Source of the DNA: Bacteroidia bacterium
Lineage (GTDB): Bacteria; Bacteroidota; Bacteroidia; 2-12-FULL-35-15
NCBI GenBank assembly: GCA_020051175.1
Contig: JAGVJJ010000048.1
Coordinates: 1-64,000, forward strand
Length of the DNA stretch: 64,000 nucleotides
Direction of reading: 5' to 3'
Part shown: positions 47,498 to 57,189 of the stretch, piece after piece
Numbering within the stretch: the first letter of the stretch is position 1
How the letters are laid out: each line of letters starts with the position of its first letter
Made by a program: the position numbers and the translations under genes
Notes under the pieces: generated by a model
Told to the model about the DNA's origin: nothing
Databases searched by the model: none
Seen by the model: only the letters and a program-made list of their open reading frames with translations

Positions 47498-47614
47498 TTA
47501 TATGTTATATGTTATATGTTATATGTTATATGTTATATGTTATATGTTATATGTTATATGTTAAAGGTTATTGGGTTATTAAGGTGAACTAATAACTAAT
47601 AACTAATAACTAAT
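47498..47614. repeat. perfect TTATATG heptad array (9 units) and AACTAAT heptad array (4 units)
   Basis: 47498-47560 = 9 x TTATATG; 47587-47614 = 4 x AACTAAT, which includes the FMN reductase stop codon. Confidence 0.95.
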
Positions 47615-48194
47615 AACCCAACCTCTGAAGAAACTCCACAAGCGACTTACCCAGATTCTCCACCGAAGCCTGTGTTTTTTCATTTTTCAGCTTCCCGTTG
47701 TCATCAAATGCCTCGTCTGCCTTTGGTACAGTTACCTGTCCCGGCAGTACAATCACTTTAATATTCCCAAGCACCGAACGTAGCTGTGCAAGTCCTCTTA
47801 CACCCCCTAAACCTCCTGGTGAGGCACTCATAAGACAAGCAACTTTACCATCAAACGCTATCATATCTTTAACTCCCTTTTCAGGCCTTGAAATCCAATC
47901 GATGGTATTTTTCAATACACCGGAAAAAGAACTGTTATATTCAGGCGAAGCAATCAGGAAACCATCGTGCTCAATCATCAACTTCTTTAGTTTCTGTCCA
48001 TTTTCCGGTAATCCCTTCTCTTTTTCCAAATCACCATCAAATAAAGGCATTGGATAATCTTTCAAATCAACAACTGTTACTTCTGCACCTTTATTTTGGG
48101 CAGCTTCTACAGCCAGTTGCAGCAGCTTTTTATTGAATGAACCTTTGCGGGTGCTCCCTGCAAAAGCAAGTATTTTAGGATTGGACTTCATCAA
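47610..48194 (-). CDS. NADPH-dependent FMN reductase family protein
   Basis: KILAFAGSTRKGSFNKKLLQLAVEAA...ASPEYNSSFSGVLKNTIDWISRP...SASPGGLGGVRGLAQLR. Confidence 0.92.
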   Translation of the reverse strand: MMKSNPKILAFAGSTRKGSFNKKLLQLAVEAAQNKGAEVTVVDLKDYPMPLFDGDLEKEKGLPENGQKLKKLMIEHDGFLIASPEYNSSFSGVLKNTIDWISRPEKGVKDMIAFDGKVACLMSASPGGLGGVRGLAQLRSVLGNIKVIVLPGQVTVPKADEAFDDNGKLKNEKTQASVENLGKSLVEFLQRLGY

Positions 48195-48247
48195 TATTAT
48201 AATTGTTTTTAATTAGTTATCAAAAAACTATTTTCTATAAAAAAATG

Positions 48248-48300
48248 AGCCACAGATTTCCAGATTTTTTTTAACTGTTTCAATCTGTGAATCTGTGGCC
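48248..48300. repeat. second copy of AGCCACAGATT palindromic repeat
   Basis: AGCCACAGATTTCCAGATT ... AATCTGTGAATCTGTGGCC. Confidence 0.8.
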
Positions 48301-48318
48301 TAAATATATTGTTTGTAA

Positions 48319-49590
48319 CTATAATGCAGGCAATAATTTACCCGCAGCTTCACCAAACCCTATACGTACGCCATCTTTTTCACAGTAGCCACGCAGAATC
48401 ACAGTATCATTATCATTGATGAACTTACGTTCAGTGCCATCTTTTAATTTAAGTGGTTTTGTCCCTTTCCAGGAAAGTTCAAGCATGGAGCCATAAGAAT
48501 CTGGTGTTGGCCCACTGATGGTGCCAGAAGCCATTAAATCACCAATATTTATATTACACCCATTCACAGTATGGTGTGCCAGCTGCTGCTCCATGGTCCA
48601 GTACATAAACTTATAATTGGAACGGCAAATCAGGTTTTCTTCCCCTTTTTCGGGCTGTAACAGCACTTCAAGGTTAATATCAATATTCTTTTCCCCTTTA
48701 TATTCCAGGTAAGGCAATACTTTAGGCTCCTGTTGATAACCGGCAGTACGGAAAGGCTCCAGCGCCTCCAGCGTAACTACCCAGGGAGAAATGGTAGAAG
48801 CAAAATTTTTGGCCAGGAAAGGGCCAAGTGGCACATATTCCCAGGTTTGAATATCGCGTGCACTCCAGTCGTTAAACAAGGTTACACCAAAAATATAATT
48901 ATCGGCATCTGCAGTAGAAACGCTTTGTCCTAATTCAGTGGATTTGCCAATAATAAAGGCAACCTCCAGCTCAAAATCAAGTGATTTGGATGGTCCGAAA
49001 ACAGGTAATTCGGCATCGGCAGGTTTTGTTTGTCCTTTCGGCCGGTGGAACGGTGTACCTGAAACAACAATAGAGGATGCCCTACCATGATACCCTACAG
49101 GTAAATGTTTCCAGTTAGGTAATAAGGCATTTGCAGGGTCACGGAACATGGTGCCCACATTGGTAGCGTGGTCGATGCTCGAATAAAAATCGGTGTAATC
49201 CCCTACTTTTACAGGCATCTGCATCTGCACATTAGTTATTGAATGTAAAACCTTGCTACGGGCTATTTTATTATCCCTCAGCTCAGCATTGTTTTCATTC
49301 AGCAAATTTGAAATACGCTGACGGAAAGTGCTGCAGAACGGTTTGCCCAAAGCAATGAAATCATTCAAATACTGGTTGTCAAAAACAGAATCTTCAATTT
49401 TAAAATCACTTAAAAAACCAAGTTTATTCAGCATCAGTAAGTCAATTACCTGATCGCCAATGGCAACACCTACACGTGATGTAGAGCTTTGGGTCTTAAA
49501 AATTCCGAAAGGGAGATTTTGTATGGGAAAATCACTATTTGGTTGAACTTCAATCCAGGATTTCAAACTAGGGTCATTTGCTTTTATCAT
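48319..49590 (-). CDS. fahA: fumarylacetoacetase
   Basis: SWIEVQPNSDFPIQNLPFGIF...DYTDFYSSIDHATNVGTMFR...LPVGYHGRASSIVVSGTP...ND WSARDIQTWEYVPLGPFLAKNF; ATG at 49590 preferred over 49620. Confidence 0.93.
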   Translation of the reverse strand: MIKANDPSLKSWIEVQPNSDFPIQNLPFGIFKTQSSTSRVGVAIGDQVIDLLMLNKLGFLSDFKIEDSVFDNQYLNDFIALGKPFCSTFRQRISNLLNENNAELRDNKIARSKVLHSITNVQMQMPVKVGDYTDFYSSIDHATNVGTMFRDPANALLPNWKHLPVGYHGRASSIVVSGTPFHRPKGQTKPADAELPVFGPSKSLDFELEVAFIIGKSTELGQSVSTADADNYIFGVTLFNDWSARDIQTWEYVPLGPFLAKNFASTISPWVVTLEALEPFRTAGYQQEPKVLPYLEYKGEKNIDINLEVLLQPEKGEENLICRSNYKFMYWTMEQQLAHHTVNGCNINIGDLMASGTISGPTPDSYGSMLELSWKGTKPLKLKDGTERKFINDNDTVILRGYCEKDGVRIGFGEAAGKLLPAL

Positions 49591-49714
49591 GGGGGCAAAA
49601 GTAATAAATTCACCCAACAATTATGGTTTATCATTAATAATGACCAATAGCAGGATATAACAACCGGATAATTACCCTAATTCGACAAATTTATCATTGG
49701 TAAAGAATTTATTA

Positions 49715-49722
49715 TATCTTTG
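49715..49722 (+). promoter_or_regulatory. Bacteroidota -7-like element TATCTTTG
   Basis: TTG...TATCTTTG upstream of the 49752 ORF. Confidence 0.45.
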
Positions 49723-49751
49723 GCCTTTGACTAAAAAGCTTACTGTTTTTT

Positions 49752-51281
49752 ATGAAAAGGATTTTTTCCGCTTTCATTTTGAGTGCTTCTTTATTTTCTG
49801 CTTCAGCGCAGGAAAGGATAGGTATTGCAAACAGCAACTATTCAAGCATCAACAGCATATTCCTGAATCCTTCGTCTTCGGTAGATTGCCGCACACTTGC
49901 ACAGTTCAACCTTGTTGGCCTTAACCTGTATGCCATGAACAACCAGGTGTATATCCCTCAGCTGAATGTAAAGGATGCAATGAACGGTATTGTACAGGAC
50001 CCGGAAATAAGGGAAAAAGGGTTCAAAAGGTTTGCTTATGTAAAAGCAGAAGTAAACGGACCATCGCTTATCGTGAGCAACCAGGAAATTGGTGCCGGAC
50101 TGTTTACCAGGGCACGTATGGAGCTTAGTGTCAACAACATTCCGGCCGAGCTTACCCAAATGCTTGTAAAAGAAAAAATTGATACCGCGCAGCAATTCAG
50201 TCTCGACATTAAAAATACGCGTGTAATGCAAATGTCGTGGGTGGAATGGGGTGCCAACTTTGGCTGGATGTATTTTAAGCACAACAAAACGCTTATTACC
50301 GTTGGCGGTAATGCTAAATACATTACGGGTGTAAATGTGGCGTATGGCAATATTTACAGGCTGAATGCCGATGTAAACGGCAGCCAGTTTACTGTACAGG
50401 ATGCGAGGGCAAGGGTACGGTACAATGAGCCGGGATGGAACACAGGTAAAGGCTTTGGACTTGATTTGGGTATTACCTATAAAAAAACACTGAACTTTGT
50501 GGAAGGATATTATGCCAACTCACAAAAATCAGGTTGTAAATACATTGACTACAAATATAAATTAGGTGCCTCCTTCCTTGATATAGGAGCTATCAAATTT
50601 AATCCAAATACGTATAAAGGTGATGTTTCCGGCAGCACGGTGATCAATGATTTCAAAAACTCAGACATTGATTCTATCTTAAGGGCAGATTTTACTCTCA
50701 GCCAGCGAACAGATGTTCCGGTATGGGCTTCCCTGCCGGCAGCGTTCAGCCTCCAGGGCGATTTAAACCTTACACATCACTTTTATGTGAATGCAACACT
50801 TGTACAAGGTATTACCACCAGCCGTATGGTGGGTGTGCAGCACGCCAATTCCATTTCTATTACCCCGCGTTTTGAAACAAGGAATATTGAAATTGCAGTA
50901 CCATTCACCATGTACCGTTATATTTATCCTCAGCTGGGTGCTGCAATACGTTTCCGCACCTTTGTTATTGGAATGGACAATATCATGCCTTTCCTGACAA
51001 GGAGCAATGTATATGGCGGGAACATTTATTTTAACCTGGGACTGTCCATATTCAAGAATCCAAAATGCAAAAAGAGCAAGCCGCGTTATACACCAACCAA
51101 GAAAACGTATGAAGGCTATACTTTCCTTTCTCTTAAAAACAAGAAAAGAAGTGTGATTGCCAATGGCCAGGGCGAAGCACCTGAAGGATTTGCAGGTGGT
51201 AATGGTAAACGTACCAAAGGCGCCAAAGTCAAAAAGGAAAAACGCAGGGGTATTATCCGCAGAAAGAGCAAAAAACTATAA
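49752..51281 (+). CDS. outer membrane protein, DUF5723-like
   Basis: Signal peptide; ERIGIANSNYSSINSIFLNPSSSVDCRTLAQFNLVGLNLYAMNNQVYIP; basic C-term. Confidence 0.75.
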   Translation: MKRIFSAFILSASLFSASAQERIGIANSNYSSINSIFLNPSSSVDCRTLAQFNLVGLNLYAMNNQVYIPQLNVKDAMNGIVQDPEIREKGFKRFAYVKAEVNGPSLIVSNQEIGAGLFTRARMELSVNNIPAELTQMLVKEKIDTAQQFSLDIKNTRVMQMSWVEWGANFGWMYFKHNKTLITVGGNAKYITGVNVAYGNIYRLNADVNGSQFTVQDARARVRYNEPGWNTGKGFGLDLGITYKKTLNFVEGYYANSQKSGCKYIDYKYKLGASFLDIGAIKFNPNTYKGDVSGSTVINDFKNSDIDSILRADFTLSQRTDVPVWASLPAAFSLQGDLNLTHHFYVNATLVQGITTSRMVGVQHANSISITPRFETRNIEIAVPFTMYRYIYPQLGAAIRFRTFVIGMDNIMPFLTRSNVYGGNIYFNLGLSIFKNPKCKKSKPRYTPTKKTYEGYTFLSLKNKKRSVIANGQGEAPEGFAGGNGKRTKGAKVKKEKRRGIIRRKSKKL

Positions 51282-51332
51282 AAGCAGGATTGGTTTTGTT
51301 TCACCCCGCAAGCTCTCCCGACTTATCACAAG

Positions 51333-51367
51333 AAACCCCGTTATATAGGCCATATAACGGGGTTTTT
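51333..51367. terminator. bidirectional rho-independent terminator
   Basis: AAACCCCGTTATAT-AGGCC-ATATAACGGGGTTTTT between convergent genes. Confidence 0.9.
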
Positions 51368-51388
51368 CAATGAATAAATATAGAAATC

Positions 51389-52096
51389 CTATTTCAGATT
51401 ATGATATACTTTTTGAATATCATCTTCTTCCTCCAGCTTGGTTACCAGATTCATCACTTCTTCCATCTGCTCGTCAGTCAGCTCAACAGTTGAAGTAGGT
51501 ATACGCTCCAGTTCCGAACTGATAATATTCAGTTTCCTGTCTTCCAGGGCCTTTTGCATTTTTCCAAAATCGCTAAAAGCTGTGGTTACAGCAATTTCTT
51601 CTTCATCGTATTCAAATTCTTCAGCACCAAAATCAATAAGGTCCATCTCCAGCTCTTCCAGGTTTACATTCTCTTTTTTAATCCTGAAAACACCTTTCCG
51701 TTCGAACAAATAATCTAATGATCCGGTCTTGCCAAGCTCACCACCATTCCTGTTGAAATGCATCCTTACATTTGCAACCGTACGCGTAGGATTATCCGTA
51801 GCGCACTCGCACAAGATACCAATTCCGTAAGGCGCTTTCCCTTCATAAACAACCTCTTCCAGATTGGAAGCATCTTTGGATGTTGCACGTTTGATTGCTG
51901 CATCAATACGGTCTTTTGGCATATTCAAACCTTTGGCATTCTGGATAGCCAATCGCAAACGTGAATTGCCGGCAGGATCACCTCCCCCAAGCTTTATCGC
52001 AATTGCAATCTCTTTCCCGATGCGGGTAAAGCCTTTTGCCATTTTATCATAACGGGCAAACATTTTATACTTACGCTTTTCAAATACACGTCCCAT
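51389..52096 (-). CDS. YebC/PmpR family DNA-binding regulator
   Basis: MGRVFEKRKYKMFARYDKMAKGFTRIGKEIAIAIKLGGGDPAGNSRLRLAIQNAKGLNMPKDRIDAAIKRA. Confidence 0.94.
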   Translation of the reverse strand: MGRVFEKRKYKMFARYDKMAKGFTRIGKEIAIAIKLGGGDPAGNSRLRLAIQNAKGLNMPKDRIDAAIKRATSKDASNLEEVVYEGKAPYGIGILCECATDNPTRTVANVRMHFNRNGGELGKTGSLDYLFERKGVFRIKKENVNLEELEMDLIDFGAEEFEYDEEEIAVTTAFSDFGKMQKALEDRKLNIISSELERIPTSTVELTDEQMEEVMNLVTKLEEEDDIQKVYHNLK

Positions 52097-52141
52097 AGTG
52101 TGAGTTTTATTAAGATTTTAATATTACAAATTTAAAAAATT

Positions 52142-53428
52142 TTATGAATTAAGTAATTTTAAGTAAGTCGCAAAATCCCACGTTTCCCCATAAAAACAAC
52201 CGTCATAATAATATTCCATATCCATGTTCAGATAGCAGCAAAATAAAATACACGCTGCAGTTATATAACGATAATATTTATGCTTAAAGCCATATTCAAT
52301 AAAGTACGCAAATGGGATTATAAGCAGTGCGTAATACTCTATAAAACTGCGCGCACCAAAAGCACAACCAAACCACCAGCACCACCAACTCGCAAACAAA
52401 TAACTAATTACCAAGAACTTACAAGCAATAAAATAGGCTTCAATTTTCCTTCCGGATTTTATCATTACAATAATTCCAACCAGACATAAAAGCGCCAAAG
52501 GTGTATAGGGAAAAAGCCCATTTTTTGTACTAAACCATACCTCAATCAACTTGGGTGAATTCCAGTTGATAAATCCCTCATTTCCATAAGAATAGGTAAT
52601 TAAATTACCAGTGGTTTTATACCAGTAAATAAATTGGGGCAGTGCCAGCAACAAGGATAGTAACGCAGCGGACAATGCAATGAATTTTTTACCTAAAATT
52701 AATTGAAAACGCTCCTTCAACTCAAGTTTATTTCTGATATTATAAAACAATGGAAACAAAGCAATGATCACATTGGTTGGCCTTGTTAATCCTATTAAGA
52801 CCATGCAACAAAAAAACATGAGCCAGTATGTAAAATTGTTTTTTTCTAAAAGCGATGGCGTAATATTAACAATAAAGCAAAATAAAAAGAATGAATACAC
52901 ATGTGACATACCTGGCATGTCAATACTATAGTAAAACAAATTGGTACCAGCAAAAATCAATAATGGCGCTGCTACTGAAACAGCCCTTGAAAAATATCTT
53001 ATTAGGAAACCATACAGTAAAAACAGCCCGGCAGCACAGTAAAAAATACCTGAAAAGTACAAACCGAAAGAATATATTCTTGAAAAACCGTTAGCCTCAA
53101 ACCCCAAGGGTTTAGCAAGAAAATGGCACACCAAAAAAAACGGACTTTGTAACAAGGCCGTGCCACAAGGATACTTCGTAATTATCCTGTTGGAAACCCT
53201 GTCGAGGCTAAAACCATATCCTGTATGCGCTTCAACGCTATCAGGAAATGCAGCTGGATTGTTTCCATAGATAAACCACATTGGCTGATACACAAAATAT
53301 CCGGCCGCATCGGCCCAAATCACTCCGTGATAACTGTTTGCTTTGTCTTTACTATGTTTATTGAGCGACAGAAACAGTAATACAGCCAAACACAAAATAA
53401 ACCAACCTACAACCGACTTTCTTTGCAT
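52142..53428 (-). CDS. polytopic membrane protein, GT-C glycosyltransferase-like
   Basis: About 10 hydrophobic helices; DSVEAHTGYGFSLDRVSNRIITKYPCGTALLQSPFF. Confidence 0.65.
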   Translation of the reverse strand: MQRKSVVGWFILCLAVLLFLSLNKHSKDKANSYHGVIWADAAGYFVYQPMWFIYGNNPAAFPDSVEAHTGYGFSLDRVSNRIITKYPCGTALLQSPFFLVCHFLAKPLGFEANGFSRIYSFGLYFSGIFYCAAGLFLLYGFLIRYFSRAVSVAAPLLIFAGTNLFYYSIDMPGMSHVYSFFLFCFIVNITPSLLEKNNFTYWLMFFCCMVLIGLTRPTNVIIALFPLFYNIRNKLELKERFQLILGKKFIALSAALLSLLLALPQFIYWYKTTGNLITYSYGNEGFINWNSPKLIEVWFSTKNGLFPYTPLALLCLVGIIVMIKSGRKIEAYFIACKFLVISYLFASWWCWWFGCAFGARSFIEYYALLIIPFAYFIEYGFKHKYYRYITAACILFCCYLNMDMEYYYDGCFYGETWDFATYLKLLNS

Positions 53429-53433
53429 TTTGA

Positions 53434-54888
53434 TTAGTTCTTAAAATAATGGACATCATAAATTTCAAAAACATGAAATACATGATGCTCTTTATATTTG
53501 GCCTCAACGGCTTTTAATATTCTATTGTCGGGATCCATAAATTCTGTACCTGCCTGCACGTAAATAATTGCTGGTGGCTTTTGATTATTTATAATTTCAT
53601 TCGCCCGTTCCATTGAAGCAATTGGAAATATTTTTTCGCGGTTCAAAAGCTCAACAGTTTTTGGCGCCTGTTGAAAATACTCCAGATTATAATGGTAACT
53701 AAAACTCATGTATGCATAATCCGGGGCAAGCAAAACAGGAGTTTCAGTTTTCTTTAATTTCGCAACAACATCTACCAGCTCTTTCAATCTACGATTATTA
53801 TCCGGGTTGAGCTGAACGGTTATTAGCTGACTACAGACAAAAACTGTCAAAACTGCAATCAGGAATCTTTTTGCTTCGTATAAATATGAAAGAAGAACCA
53901 CAATGACAATAAAAAACGGTACCGAAGTAAATAAAATATACCTGTCAATAAACATAGGATACTTGAAAGATACAGTAAACATGATTAAATAAGGAATAAC
54001 AAACCAGGCTAGAACAATTTTAAAATATACATTTGATAATATCCCCTTGATTTTATGCTTCAGCTTGTTTTCGTAAATAAGCAAACAGCACGCAACCGTA
54101 AATAAAACCAAAAGTACCATTGTATTGTACTTGTTATTTAAAAAACGGTTCAGATTGCCGTAAAGCTCCGTTACACCGGGGGCAACCACCCAGGTTCCTT
54201 TTCCAGTAGACACTCCCAAACGATGAATAAAAATTAAAATCATTGGGATATAACAAAGCCCTGCAAAAAGCATAAGCAGAAAAAACGAACGTATAAGTTT
54301 TTTCTTTTCTTTCAACAGAACCAATGAAACCACCTCGATAAATAAAACAAAAAAACCAAAATAGTGGCTGTATATAAGAAGTACGTTTAAAGCAAATAGC
54401 CAATAATAGTCCTTTTTATTTAATGGGGAGGATGCTATCTTCAAAAAATAATACAACGAGCCGGCAGTAAGCAATACAAATAAAGGATACACCCTCGCTT
54501 CATGCGAAAAGAAAATATGCATGGTGGAAAACGTAAATATTAATGCCGCTCCAATCCCTGCAATCCTGCTAAAAAATTTGTCTCCGATTTTATATATCAC
54601 AACCGCAGTAAATGCACTGAAAAGCAAGGAAGGAAACCTTACCGCAACCGGCCCCATCCCAAATAATTTTATTACAAAATGTAATATAAAAAAGTGCAAT
54701 GGAGGATTGTTTTCATTGTAAAGCATTTCAACAATTTCGGCCATGCTCATTTGACCGTAATAAATGCTGAAAGGCTCATCCAAAGCAATATCCCTGTTGC
54801 TCAGAAAAAGAGATTTAATCAGGATATTTAGCAGAAATAGAAAAAGAGGAATAAGAAATGAATATGGTGTATTCTTTTTAAACTCCAC
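53434..54888 (-). CDS. glycosyltransferase family 39 protein
   Basis: NRDIALDEPFSIYYGQMSMAEIVEMLYNENNPPLHFFILHFVIKLFGMGPVAVRFPSLLFSAFTAVVIYKIG. Confidence 0.88.
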   Translation of the reverse strand: MEFKKNTPYSFLIPLFLFLLNILIKSLFLSNRDIALDEPFSIYYGQMSMAEIVEMLYNENNPPLHFFILHFVIKLFGMGPVAVRFPSLLFSAFTAVVIYKIGDKFFSRIAGIGAALIFTFSTMHIFFSHEARVYPLFVLLTAGSLYYFLKIASSPLNKKDYYWLFALNVLLIYSHYFGFFVLFIEVVSLVLLKEKKKLIRSFFLLMLFAGLCYIPMILIFIHRLGVSTGKGTWVVAPGVTELYGNLNRFLNNKYNTMVLLVLFTVACCLLIYENKLKHKIKGILSNVYFKIVLAWFVIPYLIMFTVSFKYPMFIDRYILFTSVPFFIVIVVLLSYLYEAKRFLIAVLTVFVCSQLITVQLNPDNNRRLKELVDVVAKLKKTETPVLLAPDYAYMSFSYHYNLEYFQQAPKTVELLNREKIFPIASMERANEIINNQKPPAIIYVQAGTEFMDPDNRILKAVEAKYKEHHVFHVFEIYDVHYFKN

Positions 54889-54890
54889 GT

Positions 54891-56360
54891 TTAATTATTT
54901 TGAACTGAAATTTTGGTAATATAACGGGTATTTTCTGCAATTATTTCAACGAAATACATACCGTTTTTAATTGCAGATGTAGTAAATTCAAAAATTGTAC
55001 GTGATTGCGTTTTTTGCGATTCAATAGTTTGATTACTAATCATTTGTCCACTTACCGAATATAGCTTTAATTCTACTGTTCCGGAAAGTTGAGGAAGTAT
55101 GACATTGCAAACCCCATTTGTTACAGGATTTGGATAAATCACCATTGGAATACTTATATATTCAGTAGCAGACGAAATATCCGTTGCAAGATTTATCACT
55201 GTTCCTGACGCAACACCCACACTATCTGTTTTAAATAAATAAACATCCCCTAAACCATTATTGAATCCGGTTGTGTTACCCACTACTATATAACCATGGT
55301 CAATAGTTTGTTGAATATACCTTCCCTCGTTGTTACCGTATGAGCCAAGTGTATAAGAAAAGTTCCAGTTCGCAAAAGCATCAATTTTGTACAGGTATAC
55401 TTTATACTCACTTCCGATTTTGAGTTTTCCAACCCAAGCATAACCACCATCAACTGTCTGACAAACAGAATAGGCAGCTGCATCGTTAGGCGCTCCATAT
55501 CTTCTTGTATAAATAGTATCACCAATCACATTTGTTTTAACAAGTATAGCTTCACTAAATCCTCCCGCAACACTCTCCGAAACACCGGCAACCATATAGC
55601 CACCGTCTGTCGTTTGAATAATCTGATAAGCATTATCTGCACCAGGAAAGTTTAACTTCTTTGTCCACAGCGTATCTCCTAAACTATTGGTTTTAACGGT
55701 AAACAAATCGCCACCCTCATCCCCAAAGCTTTTGGTGTATCCTGTTAGTATATATCCACCATCGCTTGTTTGCGTTACGCAGTTAGCCTCATCAGCCGCT
55801 AAACCACCGTAGGTTTTTGTCCATATCGTATCGCCTGTCGGATTTGTCTTAATGAGGTACATATCTTCATTTCCTTTTCCATAACTATAAGTCCCGCCCG
55901 CAATGATATAACCACCATCGGCAGTTTGTTCAACAGAATAGCCAAAATCCCAATCCGTGCCTCCATACGTTTTTGTCCAGCTAGTATCCCCAAGCTTATT
56001 AGCCTTTATGAGGTAAATATCATATCCTCCTGAACCGAAACTGTTGGTATATCCTGAAATTACAAAACCTGTATCCGTTGTCTCTTTGATAGAAAAGGCA
56101 CGCTCTATATTTATTCCCCCTATCTTTTTCTGCCATTTCAAAGTTCCTGCTGAATCAGTTTTAAAAATATACATATCTGCACTCTCATTTCCGAAACTGG
56201 TGGTTGAGCCGGCAATAACATATCCTTTATCCTTAGTTTGAACAACAGAATAACCAAAGTCATAGCCAGTTCCACCATATATTTTTTCAAATTTTATTAC
56301 CTGGCCATGAGCAACATATCCAAGGCAAATAAAAATAAAAAGTGTTACATAATTTTTCAT
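54891..56360 (-). CDS. T9SS type A sorting domain protein with about 7 beta-propeller-like repeats
   Basis: Repeats KTYGGTDWDFGYSVEQTADGGYIIAGGTYSYGKGNEDMYLIKTNPTGDTIW; C-term IYPNPVTNGVCNV...KLYSVSGQMI. ATG 56360 avoids overlap with kdsA. Confidence 0.88.
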   Translation of the reverse strand: MKNYVTLFIFICLGYVAHGQVIKFEKIYGGTGYDFGYSVVQTKDKGYVIAGSTTSFGNESADMYIFKTDSAGTLKWQKKIGGINIERAFSIKETTDTGFVISGYTNSFGSGGYDIYLIKANKLGDTSWTKTYGGTDWDFGYSVEQTADGGYIIAGGTYSYGKGNEDMYLIKTNPTGDTIWTKTYGGLAADEANCVTQTSDGGYILTGYTKSFGDEGGDLFTVKTNSLGDTLWTKKLNFPGADNAYQIIQTTDGGYMVAGVSESVAGGFSEAILVKTNVIGDTIYTRRYGAPNDAAAYSVCQTVDGGYAWVGKLKIGSEYKVYLYKIDAFANWNFSYTLGSYGNNEGRYIQQTIDHGYIVVGNTTGFNNGLGDVYLFKTDSVGVASGTVINLATDISSATEYISIPMVIYPNPVTNGVCNVILPQLSGTVELKLYSVSGQMISNQTIESQKTQSRTIFEFTTSAIKNGMYFVEIIAENTRYITKISVQNN

Positions 56361-56364
56361 GATG

Positions 56365-57186
56365 TTACAAGTCAACAATTACTTTCCTGATTTTTACCAA
56401 ATCCTGCATCAGTTTCTCAAAATGGTCAAGGTGAAGCATATTTGCACCATCTGATTTTGCTACCTTCGGATTTGGATGTGTTTCAATAAATATCCCATCT
56501 GCGCCAACAGCAATAGCTGCTTTGGCAATAGTTCCAATCAATTCAGGCTTACCACCCGTAACACCACTGGTCTGGTTAGGTTGCTGCAGTGAGTGTGTAA
56601 TATCCATTATTACAGGTACATTATTCTTCTGCATTTCAGGTATACCGCGGTAATCAACAACCAGGTCCTGATAACCAAGAAAAGTGCCCCGTTCAGTCAG
56701 CATAATATTTGCATTGCCTGATTCACGTACCTTATCCACCGCAAATTTCATTGATTCGGGCGCCAGAAACTGTCCCTTTTTAATGTTTACATGTTTACCA
56801 GTCTTTGCAGCAGCAACAAGCAATTCTGTCTGGCGGCAAAGGAAGGCTGGTATCTGCAATACATCTACATATTTAGCAGCCAAAGCAGCTTCTTCATTGG
56901 TATGGATATCCGTAACTGTAGGCAAATTAAAATGTTTACCTACTTTCTGAATAATTTCCAGCCCTTTCTCATCACCAATACCCGTAAACGAATCCAGTCT
57001 CGACCGGTTGGCTTTCCGGTACGATGCTTTAAATATATACGGAATCCCCAGCTTGTCGGTTACTTTTTTTACACGCTCAGCTACCTCAAAGCACACTTCT
57101 TCCGATTCAACCACGCACGGACCGGCAAGTACAAAGAAATTATTGTTTTCTAAATGCTGAATATTGGGGATGTTTTTTAATGACAT
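56365..57186 (-). CDS. kdsA: 3-deoxy-8-phosphooctulonate synthase
   Basis: FVLAGPCVVESEEV...FKASYRKANRSRLDSFTGIGDEKGLEIIQKV...ILPAFLCRQTELL-type motif; DITHSLQQPNQTSGVTGG. Confidence 0.95.
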   Translation of the reverse strand: MSLKNIPNIQHLENNNFFVLAGPCVVESEEVCFEVAERVKKVTDKLGIPYIFKASYRKANRSRLDSFTGIGDEKGLEIIQKVGKHFNLPTVTDIHTNEEAALAAKYVDVLQIPAFLCRQTELLVAAAKTGKHVNIKKGQFLAPESMKFAVDKVRESGNANIMLTERGTFLGYQDLVVDYRGIPEMQKNNVPVIMDITHSLQQPNQTSGVTGGKPELIGTIAKAAIAVGADGIFIETHPNPKVAKSDGANMLHLDHFEKLMQDLVKIRKVIVDL

Positions 57187-57189
57187 ATT

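Noticed and set aside
47498-47560. CRISPR-like regular repeat
   Set aside because: Unit is only 7 nt with no spacers and no cas genes in the window.
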